DNA of 64,000 nt from Acetobacter oeni (GTDB lineage Bacteria > Pseudomonadota > Alphaproteobacteria > Acetobacterales > Acetobacteraceae). The DNA is taken from NCBI RefSeq assembly GCF_011516825.1, contig NZ_WOTA01000001.1:229224-293223 (forward strand), read 5' to 3'. The position numbers were made by a program, and so were the translations under genes. The notes beneath the pieces are model-generated. The model searched no databases, was not told where the DNA came from, and saw only the letters and a list, made by a program, of their open reading frames with translations. Shown piece by piece: positions 1-9,076 of this stretch; the first letter of the stretch is position 1; each line of letters opens with the position of its first letter.

Positions 1-145
1 GACTTTCCAGCCATGGCTCCCCTCGCTATAAAAACCGCCACTTAAAAACCGGCGCCGAAGAACAAATGGCCGGCACGAACCGCATCGTCGCCCCGCCGTC
101 TGTTCTTCAGATGCGTCCCGTAAATTTGAAAGCAGGACTTTAACA

Positions 146-1675
146 ATGCAGAACAGTCCTGTCGCGCCGTCCTTCCAGACGATATTCGAGAGCGATCTGA
201 ACTGCGCGCTCCACCCCGGGCTGGAAAAAGAAGCGCCCCATACCCGCCACACGCTGGATTTCCTGACAGACCGGCAACGCACCAGCCCTGACAGCTACAC
301 ACATCTGCCGGAAGCAACCCTTCGCTGGTTCCAGCGCGACATCGCATCGGACGGCAGCTTCCTCATTCCATCGCCGTACACCGGCGAAATGATCCGCTCC
401 GGCGACTCAATCGTCACAGCACAGCGAAAAGTCTTTTTCCGTTTCCCGTCCGAACCGCGCGTCCTGCTTGCCCAGGCCAATCTCGGGCGCGGCTACCCCA
501 TCGTCGCGCTCGTCCTGCTTGACCTGGGATTCGTGTTGCAGCTTGAGGAGCGTATCTGGGGCATTCAGGTCGAGGACGTTCTGCGATATCTCGAAGTCGT
601 CAGGGCAAAGAACCTGGAAACGCCCCAACCCGCCCGGGCCATACAGCTTCTGACGGGCGACGAAAATTTCGCCCATCACCTGTGGAATCAACTCGGCGCT
701 CTGCTGGAACTGGCCACGATCCGGAAGGGCAGGGAAGACGTTTCCCTGTTCTTCACTCATCAGTCTCTGGGGCCGTTAAAAGCTCTGTGCCCGACCATTC
801 AGTCCTGGCCCACAGAGTGGATCGACATCGGTGAACTGGAAACGCTCAACCGGGCCGGAACAGTCACATTCTGTCCCGGCGGAATGCTGGTCACGCCCGA
901 AGCAAAAAAAGCTGTCAGAAAAGTCGCTGAAACGAGCCAGTCCGCCCCGATACGGAAACTTATCAGCAGTCTTTCCGGCAAACACCCGATAATCTGGGTC
1001 AGTATCAGAACATCCTCCCGAACGGCGACAAATCAGACGGAGTTTCTGCGGGCGTTTTGTGATGCGATTTTCAGGAAACATCGAAAGGCCGTTATCCTGC
1101 TCGACGGCGTCTCTTATCCGCACGATTTCAGGAGTAACCCAAATTATCGTGTCAGCGGCATCGAAAAAACAGAGCGGAACGATCAGGAATTTATCGGAAC
1201 ATTTCTGAAATCGTATGCAACCTCACCGGTCCGTCCAGGTAAAAAATCAGTATTTCCCGCCTGCGGCCTCGATATTCTCGATTCAATATCGCTGGTCCAT
1301 GAAGCTGATTTTTACGTATGTCACCACGGAACCGTGCAGCATAAAATCGGCTGGACCACAGACTGCCCGGGCGTCGTCCAGACAAACAGACGCGTCATCG
1401 CCATCCACCCCGGAAGATGGGTCGCGCTCCAGGCCGGATTGCAAAAAGAACCATTTTATATCGACGAAAACCTTATCGAGGATATCACCATCCCCGAAAG
1501 CGAGCAGTCGGCGGAAGACGCCTCCCGCAAGTTTGACAGCTACCGGATCACCGACATTCCGAAAATGGTCGATGTCATCATCAGCCAGATGGATGCCGTT
1601 ATACCACCGACGAAAAAATCCGGGTTCAGCCTGTTCGGATGCAACATCAGGCTGCCCTCTCTGCTGAAGCGTTGA
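146..1675 (+). CDS. Uncharacterised protein, possibly a GT61-like glycosyltransferase
   Basis: I do not recognise this 509-residue protein with certainty. It has no signal peptide or membrane segment, so it is probably cytosolic. Two segments recall GT61-type (DUF563) glycosyltransferases: an HHLWN stretch at residues 178-182, where that family has an aromatic/His-rich motif, and a CHHG motif at residues 392-395 in a region that would be the nucleotide-sugar half. It starts with ATG after an AGGA-like site and converges on the glycan genes to its right with only 45 bases between stops. The location next to several glycosyltransferases supports a role in surface polysaccharide or glycoprotein synthesis. 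This is inference from weak motifs; a different fold is possible. Confidence 0.55.
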   Translation: MQNSPVAPSFQTIFESDLNCALHPGLEKEAPHTRHTLDFLTDRQRTSPDSYTHLPEATLRWFQRDIASDGSFLIPSPYTGEMIRSGDSIVTAQRKVFFRFPSEPRVLLAQANLGRGYPIVALVLLDLGFVLQLEERIWGIQVEDVLRYLEVVRAKNLETPQPARAIQLLTGDENFAHHLWNQLGALLELATIRKGREDVSLFFTHQSLGPLKALCPTIQSWPTEWIDIGELETLNRAGTVTFCPGGMLVTPEAKKAVRKVAETSQSAPIRKLISSLSGKHPIIWVSIRTSSRTATNQTEFLRAFCDAIFRKHRKAVILLDGVSYPHDFRSNPNYRVSGIEKTERNDQEFIGTFLKSYATSPVRPGKKSVFPACGLDILDSISLVHEADFYVCHHGTVQHKIGWTTDCPGVVQTNRRVIAIHPGRWVALQAGLQKEPFYIDENLIEDITIPESEQSAEDASRKFDSYRITDIPKMVDVIISQMDAVIPPTKKSGFSLFGCNIRLPSLLKR

Positions 1676-1684
1676 AATAATCCG

Positions 1685-1709
1685 GTCGGGTATTTTTCCT
1701 GAACCCGAC
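1685..1709. terminator. Weak bidirectional hairpin between convergent genes
   Basis: Arms GTCGGGT (1685-1691) and ACCCGAC (1703-1709) flank a T-rich loop and lie in the 45-base gap between two convergent stop codons. There is no clean U-tract, so a terminator role is tentative. Confidence 0.35.
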
Positions 1710-1720
1710 AGAGCCATTCA

Positions 1721-3373
1721 TCAGGACGGCAATACCGCCCGCTCCGCACCCGATACCGCCGGCTGCACATAGTCCCGGCGCCTCGGAAACGCCAGTGCAA
1801 TCATGAAAGGCACAAGGACAGCGGACGGAAGCATGTACCGGTCGATGCCCCCGGTCGGATAAGCACTTGCATCGAGCAGCGCAACCAGTACGACGCGCAG
1901 CAAAGCCAGTGTCGAGATAAACAAAAGCCCGCACAGATTCCGATACTGAAACACCTGCTTCCGAAAAACCGCGACAAATCCCAAGGTCACCAGAAGAAAA
2001 ACAGCAACAGCCGGACGATAGGCCGAAGCAAGAAATCTCAGAGTCGCACCAGCACGGACCGATTTTTCATCCGGATGACCCGGCACGGTCAGCGCTGTTC
2101 GCCTGTTCGCATCCCTGTCGAATTCCTGAGTGATCTCCGGCGGCACAACCCCCTGGGTCAGAACATTCTGCGGGTGATGCCCGGGTACAAGTCGTCTGAA
2201 TGCCAGACTCAACGAAGCCGGGAAATAAGGCAGCCATACCCTCCAGTGCGGATCGACGAGCGCCAGAGGAAACCGGTCGATCGCAATATGCTGTGCCTTC
2301 GCGCCGGCTTCCAGTTCTGCCCCGACCTTTCTGTAAACCTCCTGCCGCGCTGCCATGGTGAGGGCGCCTGTATTCTGGGCCGCCTCGGTCAGAGCCCAGA
2401 GCAGCCATCCACCCGCGATCTCTTCCGAAACCCCGGCCTGATTTCGGGAAATATTCCGGAAAGTGTCCCCGACTTTTCCCTGCAACGACGGATACATCTT
2501 TGCAAAAGTCGGGCTGAGCTGGCTGGCCAGCGCCATCTGCTCATTGCTGAACGGAACGAAGTGAGTCTGTTTCCCGATATGGAGCCCCTGCATGGCATCA
2601 TAAGCCCGGACAAAAGCCTTGCTCTGAAATATCTCAACAGAAGAATAGTAATTAAAGTATTTTATATTCAGACTATAAACTGCGAGCGTGGCAATCGCGA
2701 CAGCAACTGATGTTGCGAGAAATCCGGATACATTCTTAAACAGAAGAGTTTTCTCTGATCGCCTGAAATAAAGCAGAATGGAACAAAAGAAAATCTCACT
2801 GAAAATCGCAAGCAAAAACAAGGCAGACTCAGACCGCGAATACCATCCGAGCGTGACTGAAACAGCAAAAAGACACAGATGCAGCCAGAAGGAGCGGCCC
2901 CGCGAACTGAAGACGTAGCACAACTCCGACGTACAAAGCAGAAGGATCGAAACAAGGAGACATTCGACCATCGCGAAATCGAAACATTCGATTGAATAGG
3001 GGGTAAATACTGTCAAAGCAAACGCGATCGTCGCAACCAGTATCGGCGTGCCCAGCCTGATAACGGCGGAAGACATTCTGAACGCGGAAAAAATAAACAG
3101 AGATTCAAATATAAGCCGAAGCGGAATACCGGTATTCCGGGATAAAGCGAGAAAGAGAGGAAAGACCGGCCGCCTGGCCAGACTACCGTCATTGTGCCAG
3201 TAGAGCGCATCAGACATCCAGAAATACTGGTAGGAATCCCAGGGCATGGCGATGATATCGCGACCCGCGATACAGTATAGTTTAAGAGCAGAAATCAAAA
3301 CAACAGTCAGATAAAAAACTGACATATTATTGAGTGATCTGGAAACAGACCGAAGAAAATTCATAATAGCCAT
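1721..3373 (-). CDS. Multi-spanning membrane protein, possible GT-C glycosyltransferase
   Basis: This roughly 550-residue protein has about ten hydrophobic segments, the first immediately after the N-terminus. A loop just after it carries an acidic/aromatic sequence (MPWDSYQYFWMSDAL), like the first periplasmic loop of GT-C enzymes that use polyprenyl-linked sugars. The last third holds more membrane spans after a long soluble loop. ATG at 3373 (MAIMNF) is preferred because it places the first span near the N-terminus; 3364 is an alternative. No strong Shine-Dalgarno is visible. It lies downstream of, and in the same direction as, the methyltransferase/glycosyltransferase run, separated by about 200 bases. 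A polymerase or transporter role in the same glycan pathway is equally possible. Confidence 0.6.
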   Translation of the reverse strand: MAIMNFLRSVSRSLNNMSVFYLTVVLISALKLYCIAGRDIIAMPWDSYQYFWMSDALYWHNDGSLARRPVFPLFLALSRNTGIPLRLIFESLFIFSAFRMSSAVIRLGTPILVATIAFALTVFTPYSIECFDFAMVECLLVSILLLCTSELCYVFSSRGRSFWLHLCLFAVSVTLGWYSRSESALFLLAIFSEIFFCSILLYFRRSEKTLLFKNVSGFLATSVAVAIATLAVYSLNIKYFNYYSSVEIFQSKAFVRAYDAMQGLHIGKQTHFVPFSNEQMALASQLSPTFAKMYPSLQGKVGDTFRNISRNQAGVSEEIAGGWLLWALTEAAQNTGALTMAARQEVYRKVGAELEAGAKAQHIAIDRFPLALVDPHWRVWLPYFPASLSLAFRRLVPGHHPQNVLTQGVVPPEITQEFDRDANRRTALTVPGHPDEKSVRAGATLRFLASAYRPAVAVFLLVTLGFVAVFRKQVFQYRNLCGLLFISTLALLRVVLVALLDASAYPTGGIDRYMLPSAVLVPFMIALAFPRRRDYVQPAVSGAERAVLPS

Positions 3374-3573
3374 ATCTGTTGCTGATCTGTCCGCATCAGT
3401 ATCTAAAAAACAAATATCCGGCAACGAAAAACCGGACATGACAATATCCGATGACCCGGAAGCTTCCATTCCACGGATAAACAGGCCATTGCCAGCCACG
3501 AAACAGACGAAAAACCAGACAGGAAACAGGTCTCCGACAACCGCCGGCAGCCGCTACGAGATCACGCTCACTT

Positions 3574-4920
3574 TCATCTGCCGAACAGGCGCCTGACCAC
3601 GCGGAGCGGAAACGTCACGCGCCATGACGTCGATTTTCTGATCTGGTTATAGCCTTCAGACAGTTTTTCAAACTCATCACGAACGGCCATTTCTTCCCGG
3701 GCCCTTCGCTTCATTCCGCTCTCAAGCTCCACATTCGCCGCGGATATTTCCCGACATTCCCGGGTTTTCTGGTCAAGCTCACGGCGCAGTTCGCCAATAA
3801 CGGAGAGTTCACCGATATAGCGCTGCACCTGGACGTGCAGACTTGCGTTTGCTGCTGAAAGAAGACCATTTTCAGAAGTTTTTTCAGCACATTCCGCTTT
3901 GATACTCTCTTCGCGCGCTCTGCTTTCCTGTGTGGTCCGGCGCGCTTCACTGAGCGCGTTTTCCAGCGAGCCGATCGTTTCTTTTGCGACAGTCAAAGTG
4001 TTTTCAGTCCCGGAAATTCTGGTTTCCGGGCTGTCGAGAACAGTGCGGGTAAAAGGAAAGGCCGCCGGATCGGTCTCGTAATCATCGCTGGAATGAGCAA
4101 CTGTTTTCAGAGCAGGAAGGTCACTCCTGCCAGAAGCCCATGCGGCAGTGAGCGCATCGAAATCCTGTTCTTCCAGCCCGGCCGCCGCTGCCCGGTGCGG
4201 CCGCCAGTGGTAAAGAATGCTCGCCAGCCACGCCGAAGGATGAATACGGGCGAGAGGGCCGTCTGATGTTTCTTCAGAAAAGCGGCTGAATACTTCGCTG
4301 TCTTCGCGAACGAAAACAAGGATGTTCTGGGCATACCACCATTTGACATCCGAAGATGACCAGAACCGGTCACGCAGAAAATCGAAACAGAGGTATCCCT
4401 GCCGGCGAAACAGAAGCGCCCAGAATTCAGGCCACTGCTCATTGATGTGCCCCGTCCCGTACTGATAAGGCACCGCCGCCGAAAACAGCACGACATCACT
4501 CAGACCCGTCAGATCTTCAACAAAACTTTCCGAGCGCGCGAACGGCAGATGCTCGGCAACCTCCAGACAAATCGCCAGATCAAAACGCGCTTCCGCCGTC
4601 CGGCCGGCAACGACGCTGCCAAGCCCGGGCGCCGAAAGATCCGCCGGCAAAAACAGATCCCGCCCCACGAGCAACTGCTCCGGTGAAACATAATCACCGT
4701 CAACACCCAGCCCGCGCGTCGCGCCATTCTCCATCGCCGCCCGCAGCCACGAGCCGACGCCACATCCGATATCCACAACGGATTCAGCGGGATGATAACG
4801 GAACAGTTCCGGCAGAACAGTGCGTGCCGACATCAGGCTTTCCGTGGCCTGGTCTTCGTAAAAAGCGGTATTGTAAAGGTCTGAACTGCCGTTTTTCAGA
4901 TCATCGGATGTCACGGGCAT
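3574..4920 (-). CDS. SAM-dependent methyltransferase with coiled-coil tail
   Basis: The first 200 residues form a class I methyltransferase: VVDIGCGVGSWL near residue 50 is the SAM-binding motif I, followed by an acidic loop and a CLEVAEHL motif. The second half contains a long heptad-rich, Glu/Arg-rich coiled coil. The extreme C-terminus is STSWRVTFPLR followed by a basic tail. The same STSWR-T-PLR motif occurs in the glycosyltransferase at 6617-8191, which suggests a common docking element in surface-glycan enzymes. Its start overlaps the end of the upstream glycosyltransferase by 20 bases, so the genes are translated as an operon. It probably methylates a sugar, perhaps capping a growing chain; the substrate is unknown. 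Confidence 0.8.
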   Translation of the reverse strand: MPVTSDDLKNGSSDLYNTAFYEDQATESLMSARTVLPELFRYHPAESVVDIGCGVGSWLRAAMENGATRGLGVDGDYVSPEQLLVGRDLFLPADLSAPGLGSVVAGRTAEARFDLAICLEVAEHLPFARSESFVEDLTGLSDVVLFSAAVPYQYGTGHINEQWPEFWALLFRRQGYLCFDFLRDRFWSSSDVKWWYAQNILVFVREDSEVFSRFSEETSDGPLARIHPSAWLASILYHWRPHRAAAAGLEEQDFDALTAAWASGRSDLPALKTVAHSSDDYETDPAAFPFTRTVLDSPETRISGTENTLTVAKETIGSLENALSEARRTTQESRAREESIKAECAEKTSENGLLSAANASLHVQVQRYIGELSVIGELRRELDQKTRECREISAANVELESGMKRRAREEMAVRDEFEKLSEGYNQIRKSTSWRVTFPLRVVRRLFGR

Positions 4921-5923
4921 ACTCCGGCAGAGCTAATGGCAGGGCCGGCTCCGGCCTCTTGTCATCCGCCTCCATAGCATCCGCGATACCCTTTGCGCGA
5001 GACAGGAAAAAAGCCTGGCTGTAAGCTTTGTCCAGAGCTTCCTGCAGACGTTCATGAACAGGACATCCCGCTTCCTCACGTGCAAGCGTCAGAGCTTCCA
5101 GCCTGCGCGCTCGCCGCAGAAGACGCGCATAGTCCGGCCAGCTTTCCCGCCACGCCGCCAGAGCCCGGTCGATCTCGCAATAGTCGCGAATTTCCGGGTC
5201 CGGATGCATTTTGGCGAACAGATACTGCGATCGTCCCTGGCGCCAGGACCGGTCACAGAACTGATCGAAGGAAAGCGCCCGGATCATGATCGCACAGGCG
5301 TCCGGCTCATAAACAACACGTAACCCGTGCCGGGAGAGCCGCCAGCCCAGCTCGATGTCTTCACATCCGAAGCGAAATTCCGGCCGGAAAACGCCATGCC
5401 GCACCAGAAGGGAGCGTTTGCAGGAACTCCGCCCGCCCCAGAACTCCCGAAAGCTCAGAACCTGCCTGGGCTGAATCCACCCATACGAAAAAAGCTGCAT
5501 CCCGACCTGCGTGACATGACGCATGAGCGGAAGGGATTCGATCTCCGGCGCAAGGACGGTCCGGCTCAGAACCGCCGTTTCCACCCGGGGATCGGACAGA
5601 TGTGCCGCGAGATGCATGCAGAGAAATTCGGGCATCGTCACATCGTCATCGTCAAGAAAAACGACCACCGGCGCCCGCGCCGCAAACACACCGAGATTTT
5701 TAGCAGCCGCAAGCCCCGCCGCCCGCTGTGAGAAAATACGGAGCGGAAGCCGGTTGCTCCACGCCGCCAGAATCTCGCGCGTGTCATCCGTCGAGCCATC
5801 ATCGACAGCTATAATTTCAAACCGGTCCGGCTGAAGCGTCTGGCTGGCAAGCCCTTCCAGCACCCGGGGAAGCAGATGCGCGCGATTATGCGTCGTCAGG
5901 ATCGCGGAGATCTCAACCGTCAT
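4901..5923 (-). CDS. Family 2 glycosyltransferase
   Basis: This 340-residue GT-A enzyme opens with the canonical GT2 start: SAILTTHNRAHLL, then AVDDGSTDDT (nucleotide binding) and a DDDD stretch near residue 92 that supplies the metal-binding DXD. Further on, FGCEDIELGWRLSRHG matches the GT2 acceptor/catalytic ED motif. It would transfer a sugar from a nucleotide donor to a cell-surface glycan on the cytoplasmic face. Its ATG overlaps the stop of the gene upstream (ATGA, 5920-5923), and its end overlaps the methyltransferase start by 20 bases. Donor and acceptor cannot be read from the sequence. Confidence 0.9.
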   Translation of the reverse strand: MTVEISAILTTHNRAHLLPRVLEGLASQTLQPDRFEIIAVDDGSTDDTREILAAWSNRLPLRIFSQRAAGLAAAKNLGVFAARAPVVVFLDDDDVTMPEFLCMHLAAHLSDPRVETAVLSRTVLAPEIESLPLMRHVTQVGMQLFSYGWIQPRQVLSFREFWGGRSSCKRSLLVRHGVFRPEFRFGCEDIELGWRLSRHGLRVVYEPDACAIMIRALSFDQFCDRSWRQGRSQYLFAKMHPDPEIRDYCEIDRALAAWRESWPDYARLLRRARRLEALTLAREEAGCPVHERLQEALDKAYSQAFFLSRAKGIADAMEADDKRPEPALPLALPEYARDIR

Positions 5924-6624
5924 TGTGTAAAAATTTCCACAATCGAGAAGGCTTCATCAATTTTGAGATGTGGATGGCGGGCCAGCAGACAGTGCATCTC
6001 CTCATGAGCCTCGGAACTGCTGTAATGCTGCGCGGGCCGCCGGAGACGATGCGCCATCGTCACATCGTCAACAATCCCCATTCGGAGACCGGCATTTTCA
6101 ATGATAACCGGCCAGATAAAATCCAGCCCCCAGCCCATGCGGAAATCGTTACTGAAAGGCAGAAGAAGCTTCACGGCATCGCGTCTGATACAAACGAGCG
6201 GTCCGATTTCAACAAACCGGGTCCGTCGCGCAATCACGCCGGGAAGCACCTGCACGATAGGATGATCCGTAAAGCTGTCAGGCGTCCGCGCCGGCTGACA
6301 AAGAGCCAGATCGTATTTCCGGGCATACCCCAGAAGACGATCGATCGTGTCTTCCGCCAGCTCAATGTCATCGTCGGCAATAATGACCCAGTCAAAATCC
6401 CGTGCATCGGTCAGGATCTGATTCAGCAGAATAAATTTTGGCGTCGGCCTGGTGACGACAAATCCGGTGCCGGGATGATCGTAACACCCATGCCCGCCCG
6501 GAGCGAGCGCCACCCAGCGCTGCGTAACGTCGTTTTCGCGGGCCGAGGCAAGACAGTAACCGACATGGGCAACGTTGCTGGGTCTGTCAGACAGATAAAT
6601 GCCGACAGCAAGCACTTTATCCAC
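5920..6624 (-). CDS. GT-A-type glycosyltransferase-like protein
   Basis: This protein of about 234 residues has the core of a small GT-A fold: after an N-terminal alternating strand/helix region, DWVIIADDDIEL carries a DDD metal site, and a later WGLDFIWP segment resembles the ED/D region of GT2 enzymes. No membrane segments are present. GTG at 6624 is chosen because a GGGAG sits seven bases upstream; TTG at 6627 is the alternative. Both lie within the last codons of the preceding glycosyltransferase, giving tight coupling, and the gene ends in an ATGA overlap with the next one. The likely role is transfer of one sugar in the same glycan; an unassigned DUF family is possible. Confidence 0.7.
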   Translation of the reverse strand: MDKVLAVGIYLSDRPSNVAHVGYCLASARENDVTQRWVALAPGGHGCYDHPGTGFVVTRPTPKFILLNQILTDARDFDWVIIADDDIELAEDTIDRLLGYARKYDLALCQPARTPDSFTDHPIVQVLPGVIARRTRFVEIGPLVCIRRDAVKLLLPFSNDFRMGWGLDFIWPVIIENAGLRMGIVDDVTMAHRLRRPAQHYSSSEAHEEMHCLLARHPHLKIDEAFSIVEIFTQ

Positions 6625-8191
6625 CAATAATCTCCCGCAGGGTTTTCTCCACGACCTTACGCGAAAGAGTATTTATAATGTGGTTACGGCCAGCGACCGA
6701 AAGGCGCGTCCATAATTCATCGTCAAGATAAAGCCGGATCACCGCCTCGGCAAAAGCCGCCGGATCATCCTCGACAAGAATATCAACCCCGTCTTCCAGC
6801 CCCATGCCCTCCGCGCCCACGCCCGTGGCAACGACCGGCAGTCCGCCCGCCAGACTCTGGCCGACTTTTCCTTTCATGCCGGCACCGAAACGGAGCGGTG
6901 CCACAAAAATCCGGTGGCTGTCGAGATAGGGCTGCACCTCGGGGATGTATCCAACGACATCCACACCGGGAATCTCGCAAAGCGCCAGAATTTCATTGCC
7001 CATATTGGAACCGGCAATCGTGAACCGCACGTCCGGCAGAGCCTCGCGGATCAGCGGCCAGACCTCGCGAACAAACCAGAGCACCCCGTCGCCATTCGGC
7101 GTGTGCCAGAAGCCCCCGATAAAGAAGATATCTTTCCGCCCGCTTACCCCCGGCGGCTCCGCTTCATCAATCTCGAAAACATTCGGCAGAACCCTGACAC
7201 ATGCCCGGGGCGCAAGCGCCAGAACCGCCTCCCGTTCATCAGCCGTAACGGCAAGCGTCACATCGGCCGCCAGAGCAACCTCCACCTCTACATCCCGGAC
7301 CCGACGCGCCTCCGCCAGCTTTACGTCGTCGCCAAGCACCAGAGCCTCCCGCTCCTGGCGCACGCCATGAAAATCGACCATGTCGAAGATAATCACGGCA
7401 TCCGGAAAGTGCAGACGCACAAACGGCATGAAATTCAGAGCGATGCCGTAAAAGGAAATAAAAGCCCGGTCCAGCATCGGAGGCCCGTCACAGATCCATG
7501 ACGCCAGTTCGTCAGCGCCATAGAGAACCCGGATGACCCCCAGTCTTTCAAGCGCATCCTCGTAATGTTTGCGCCCCTCCGGCGTCCCCGCCGTGCCCGG
7601 CTGCTGCTCCCGCGTAAACGCGGAGAGAAAAATGATCTTCCATCCGGATTTGTTAAGTATATCAATGATATTTAACAGACGCAGCCCGCCGGAATGCTGA
7701 TCGTACAGCGGAAGCATGTCCGCCACGACAAGAATATGGCCGCGAATACGTGGGTGCACAGACAGCGCCGGGGACAGGTCCGCAGCCACAACATCAGGTG
7801 CCGCGGCAATAAGCGCCTGAGAGGCCGCCGGAAGAGCCGGAACCCCGTCCTCACCAGTGTCGGACAGACCGCGCAGCATCATCACGGCCCGGCGCAGAGG
7901 CTTCGTAAGCCGCCACGATGTCGACTGGTAAAACGCCTGAATAAAGGTCGTCAGCTGGATATTCTCAGCCCGAAGATGCTGACACTCCGCCTCAAGGCCC
8001 GGAAGACGATCCGCTTCCGCCTTCAGTTTTTCCGCGCGCTCCTCAAGCTCCGTCCGCGTCGCGCGCAAATCATCGCGTTCACACATAAGACGTGCGATTT
8101 CGCGATGCAGAATGGCTTCCCTCGGCGTGATGTTCGTCGCCGCCACGTCAATCCCGGGCGCGCTGGCGCTCGATGTATTCAGTTGATTCAC
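6617..8191 (-). CDS. Glycosyltransferase (GT4/GT1 type) with N-terminal coiled coil
   Basis: This 524-residue protein is the first gene of the left-pointing glycan operon. Residues 24-85 are heptad-rich coiled coil, then STSWRLTKPLR (residues 90-100), a motif shared with the methyltransferase two genes away. From about residue 150 it is a GT-B enzyme: a GGLRLL acceptor-side loop, a nucleotide-binding domain with FIGGFWHTPNGDG, and a C-terminal PLRFGAGMKGK..GLPVVATGVGAEG segment typical of GT4/GT1 donor binding. Translation starts at GTG 8191 (ATG further in is possible); the ribosome binding site is poor. An AT-rich tract with TATAAT lies upstream. It is a probable retaining glycosyltransferase of surface polysaccharide synthesis. 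Confidence 0.85.
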   Translation of the reverse strand: MNQLNTSSASAPGIDVAATNITPREAILHREIARLMCERDDLRATRTELEERAEKLKAEADRLPGLEAECQHLRAENIQLTTFIQAFYQSTSWRLTKPLRRAVMMLRGLSDTGEDGVPALPAASQALIAAAPDVVAADLSPALSVHPRIRGHILVVADMLPLYDQHSGGLRLLNIIDILNKSGWKIIFLSAFTREQQPGTAGTPEGRKHYEDALERLGVIRVLYGADELASWICDGPPMLDRAFISFYGIALNFMPFVRLHFPDAVIIFDMVDFHGVRQEREALVLGDDVKLAEARRVRDVEVEVALAADVTLAVTADEREAVLALAPRACVRVLPNVFEIDEAEPPGVSGRKDIFFIGGFWHTPNGDGVLWFVREVWPLIREALPDVRFTIAGSNMGNEILALCEIPGVDVVGYIPEVQPYLDSHRIFVAPLRFGAGMKGKVGQSLAGGLPVVATGVGAEGMGLEDGVDILVEDDPAAFAEAVIRLYLDDELWTRLSVAGRNHIINTLSRKVVEKTLREIIGG

Positions 8192-8592
8192 TGCGCCGAC
8201 CAGTTAAATATTACACAATTTCTCATTATATATTATTTTGTAAACTTCTTGTAGATGGAAAAAGACCGCCAGAGGCTGACCTTCCGCAGTCAAAAGAACT
8301 GCTGCCTTCCGGATACTCAGTCAGCATGCCGGAAACCCGAACCCGCTCCACGAAGCTCCATGCCGCGCTGTCATCCCTCATCCCGGTCGGACAAACACAG
8401 CCGGAGCACATCGCATCAGCATCTTCATCCGCAAAAAGAACACCCGGAAAGTCCGGGGCGGAAAACAGCACGAAACAGGAAACTTCTCAACCTCGCCAGA
8501 TAGACGAGCCCGCACCGTATCAGAAGTGAAACACAGCCCGTCCGGACCGCGAAAGCAGGCGCTCAGCAACAGAGGATGATAACAGGTGTCCG
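8192..8592. other. 401-base intergenic region with likely glycan-operon promoter
   Basis: Between the GNAT stop and the glycosyltransferase start. The 8205-8255 part is strikingly AT-rich; on the minus strand it contains TATAAT about 35 bases before the GTG start, with only weak candidate -35 boxes. The rest is GC-rich with short open frames on both strands that have no recognisable domain or ribosome binding site. I see no RNA gene. Confidence 0.4.
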
Positions 8593-9075
8593 TTAAAGAA
8601 ACCGATACATCACCAGCGCATCCACCGGCCCCAGTGACGGATGATCGAACGCCTCCGGCAGCCGTCCGACCGTCTCAAATCCCAGAAACGTCCACAGCCG
8701 GACCGCCCGGACATTGGTGGAAATCACAAAATTGAACTGCATCGCCCGAAACCCGCTCTCACGGGCCAGTTCCAGAGATCGCAGACACATTGCCCGCGCC
8801 ACACCCCGACCCGTCACGAACGATCCTGTTACATACCCGCAATTACACACATGCCGTCCGCCACCGGACTGATTGGCCCGGATATAGAAAGTCCCGACCG
8901 GCCGACCCGCTTCACAGGCCACAAATGTCCGTTTGTCCGGCGCCAGCCAGTAAGCCAGCATCGCATCCCGGCTCATGTCCCGGTCCAGCGCATACGTCTC
9001 CCCGTTCCGGATCACCGGCTCCAGAATCGCCAGGATCGCCTCGTCATCCCCGGCCCGAACCGCCCTGATCTCCAT
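8593..9075 (-). CDS. GNAT family N-acetyltransferase
   Basis: This 160-residue protein begins MEIRAVRAGDDEAILAIL, the usual opening of a single-domain GNAT acyltransferase of the phosphinothricin acetyltransferase-like group. The acetyl-CoA site is in the YVTGSFVTGRGVARAM segment (the Q/R-x-x-G-x-G/A motif A), followed by the C-terminal NVRAVRLWTFLGFETVGRLP helix-strand. The ATG at 9075 begins one base after the TGA of the MFS gene; a GTG 21 bases upstream is less likely. It is the last gene of the murJ-MFS-GNAT operon. It would acetylate a small amine or amino-acid-like compound and could protect against a toxin; the substrate is unknown. Confidence 0.85.
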   Translation of the reverse strand: MEIRAVRAGDDEAILAILEPVIRNGETYALDRDMSRDAMLAYWLAPDKRTFVACEAGRPVGTFYIRANQSGGGRHVCNCGYVTGSFVTGRGVARAMCLRSLELARESGFRAMQFNFVISTNVRAVRLWTFLGFETVGRLPEAFDHPSLGPVDALVMYRFL

Positions 9076-9076
9076 C

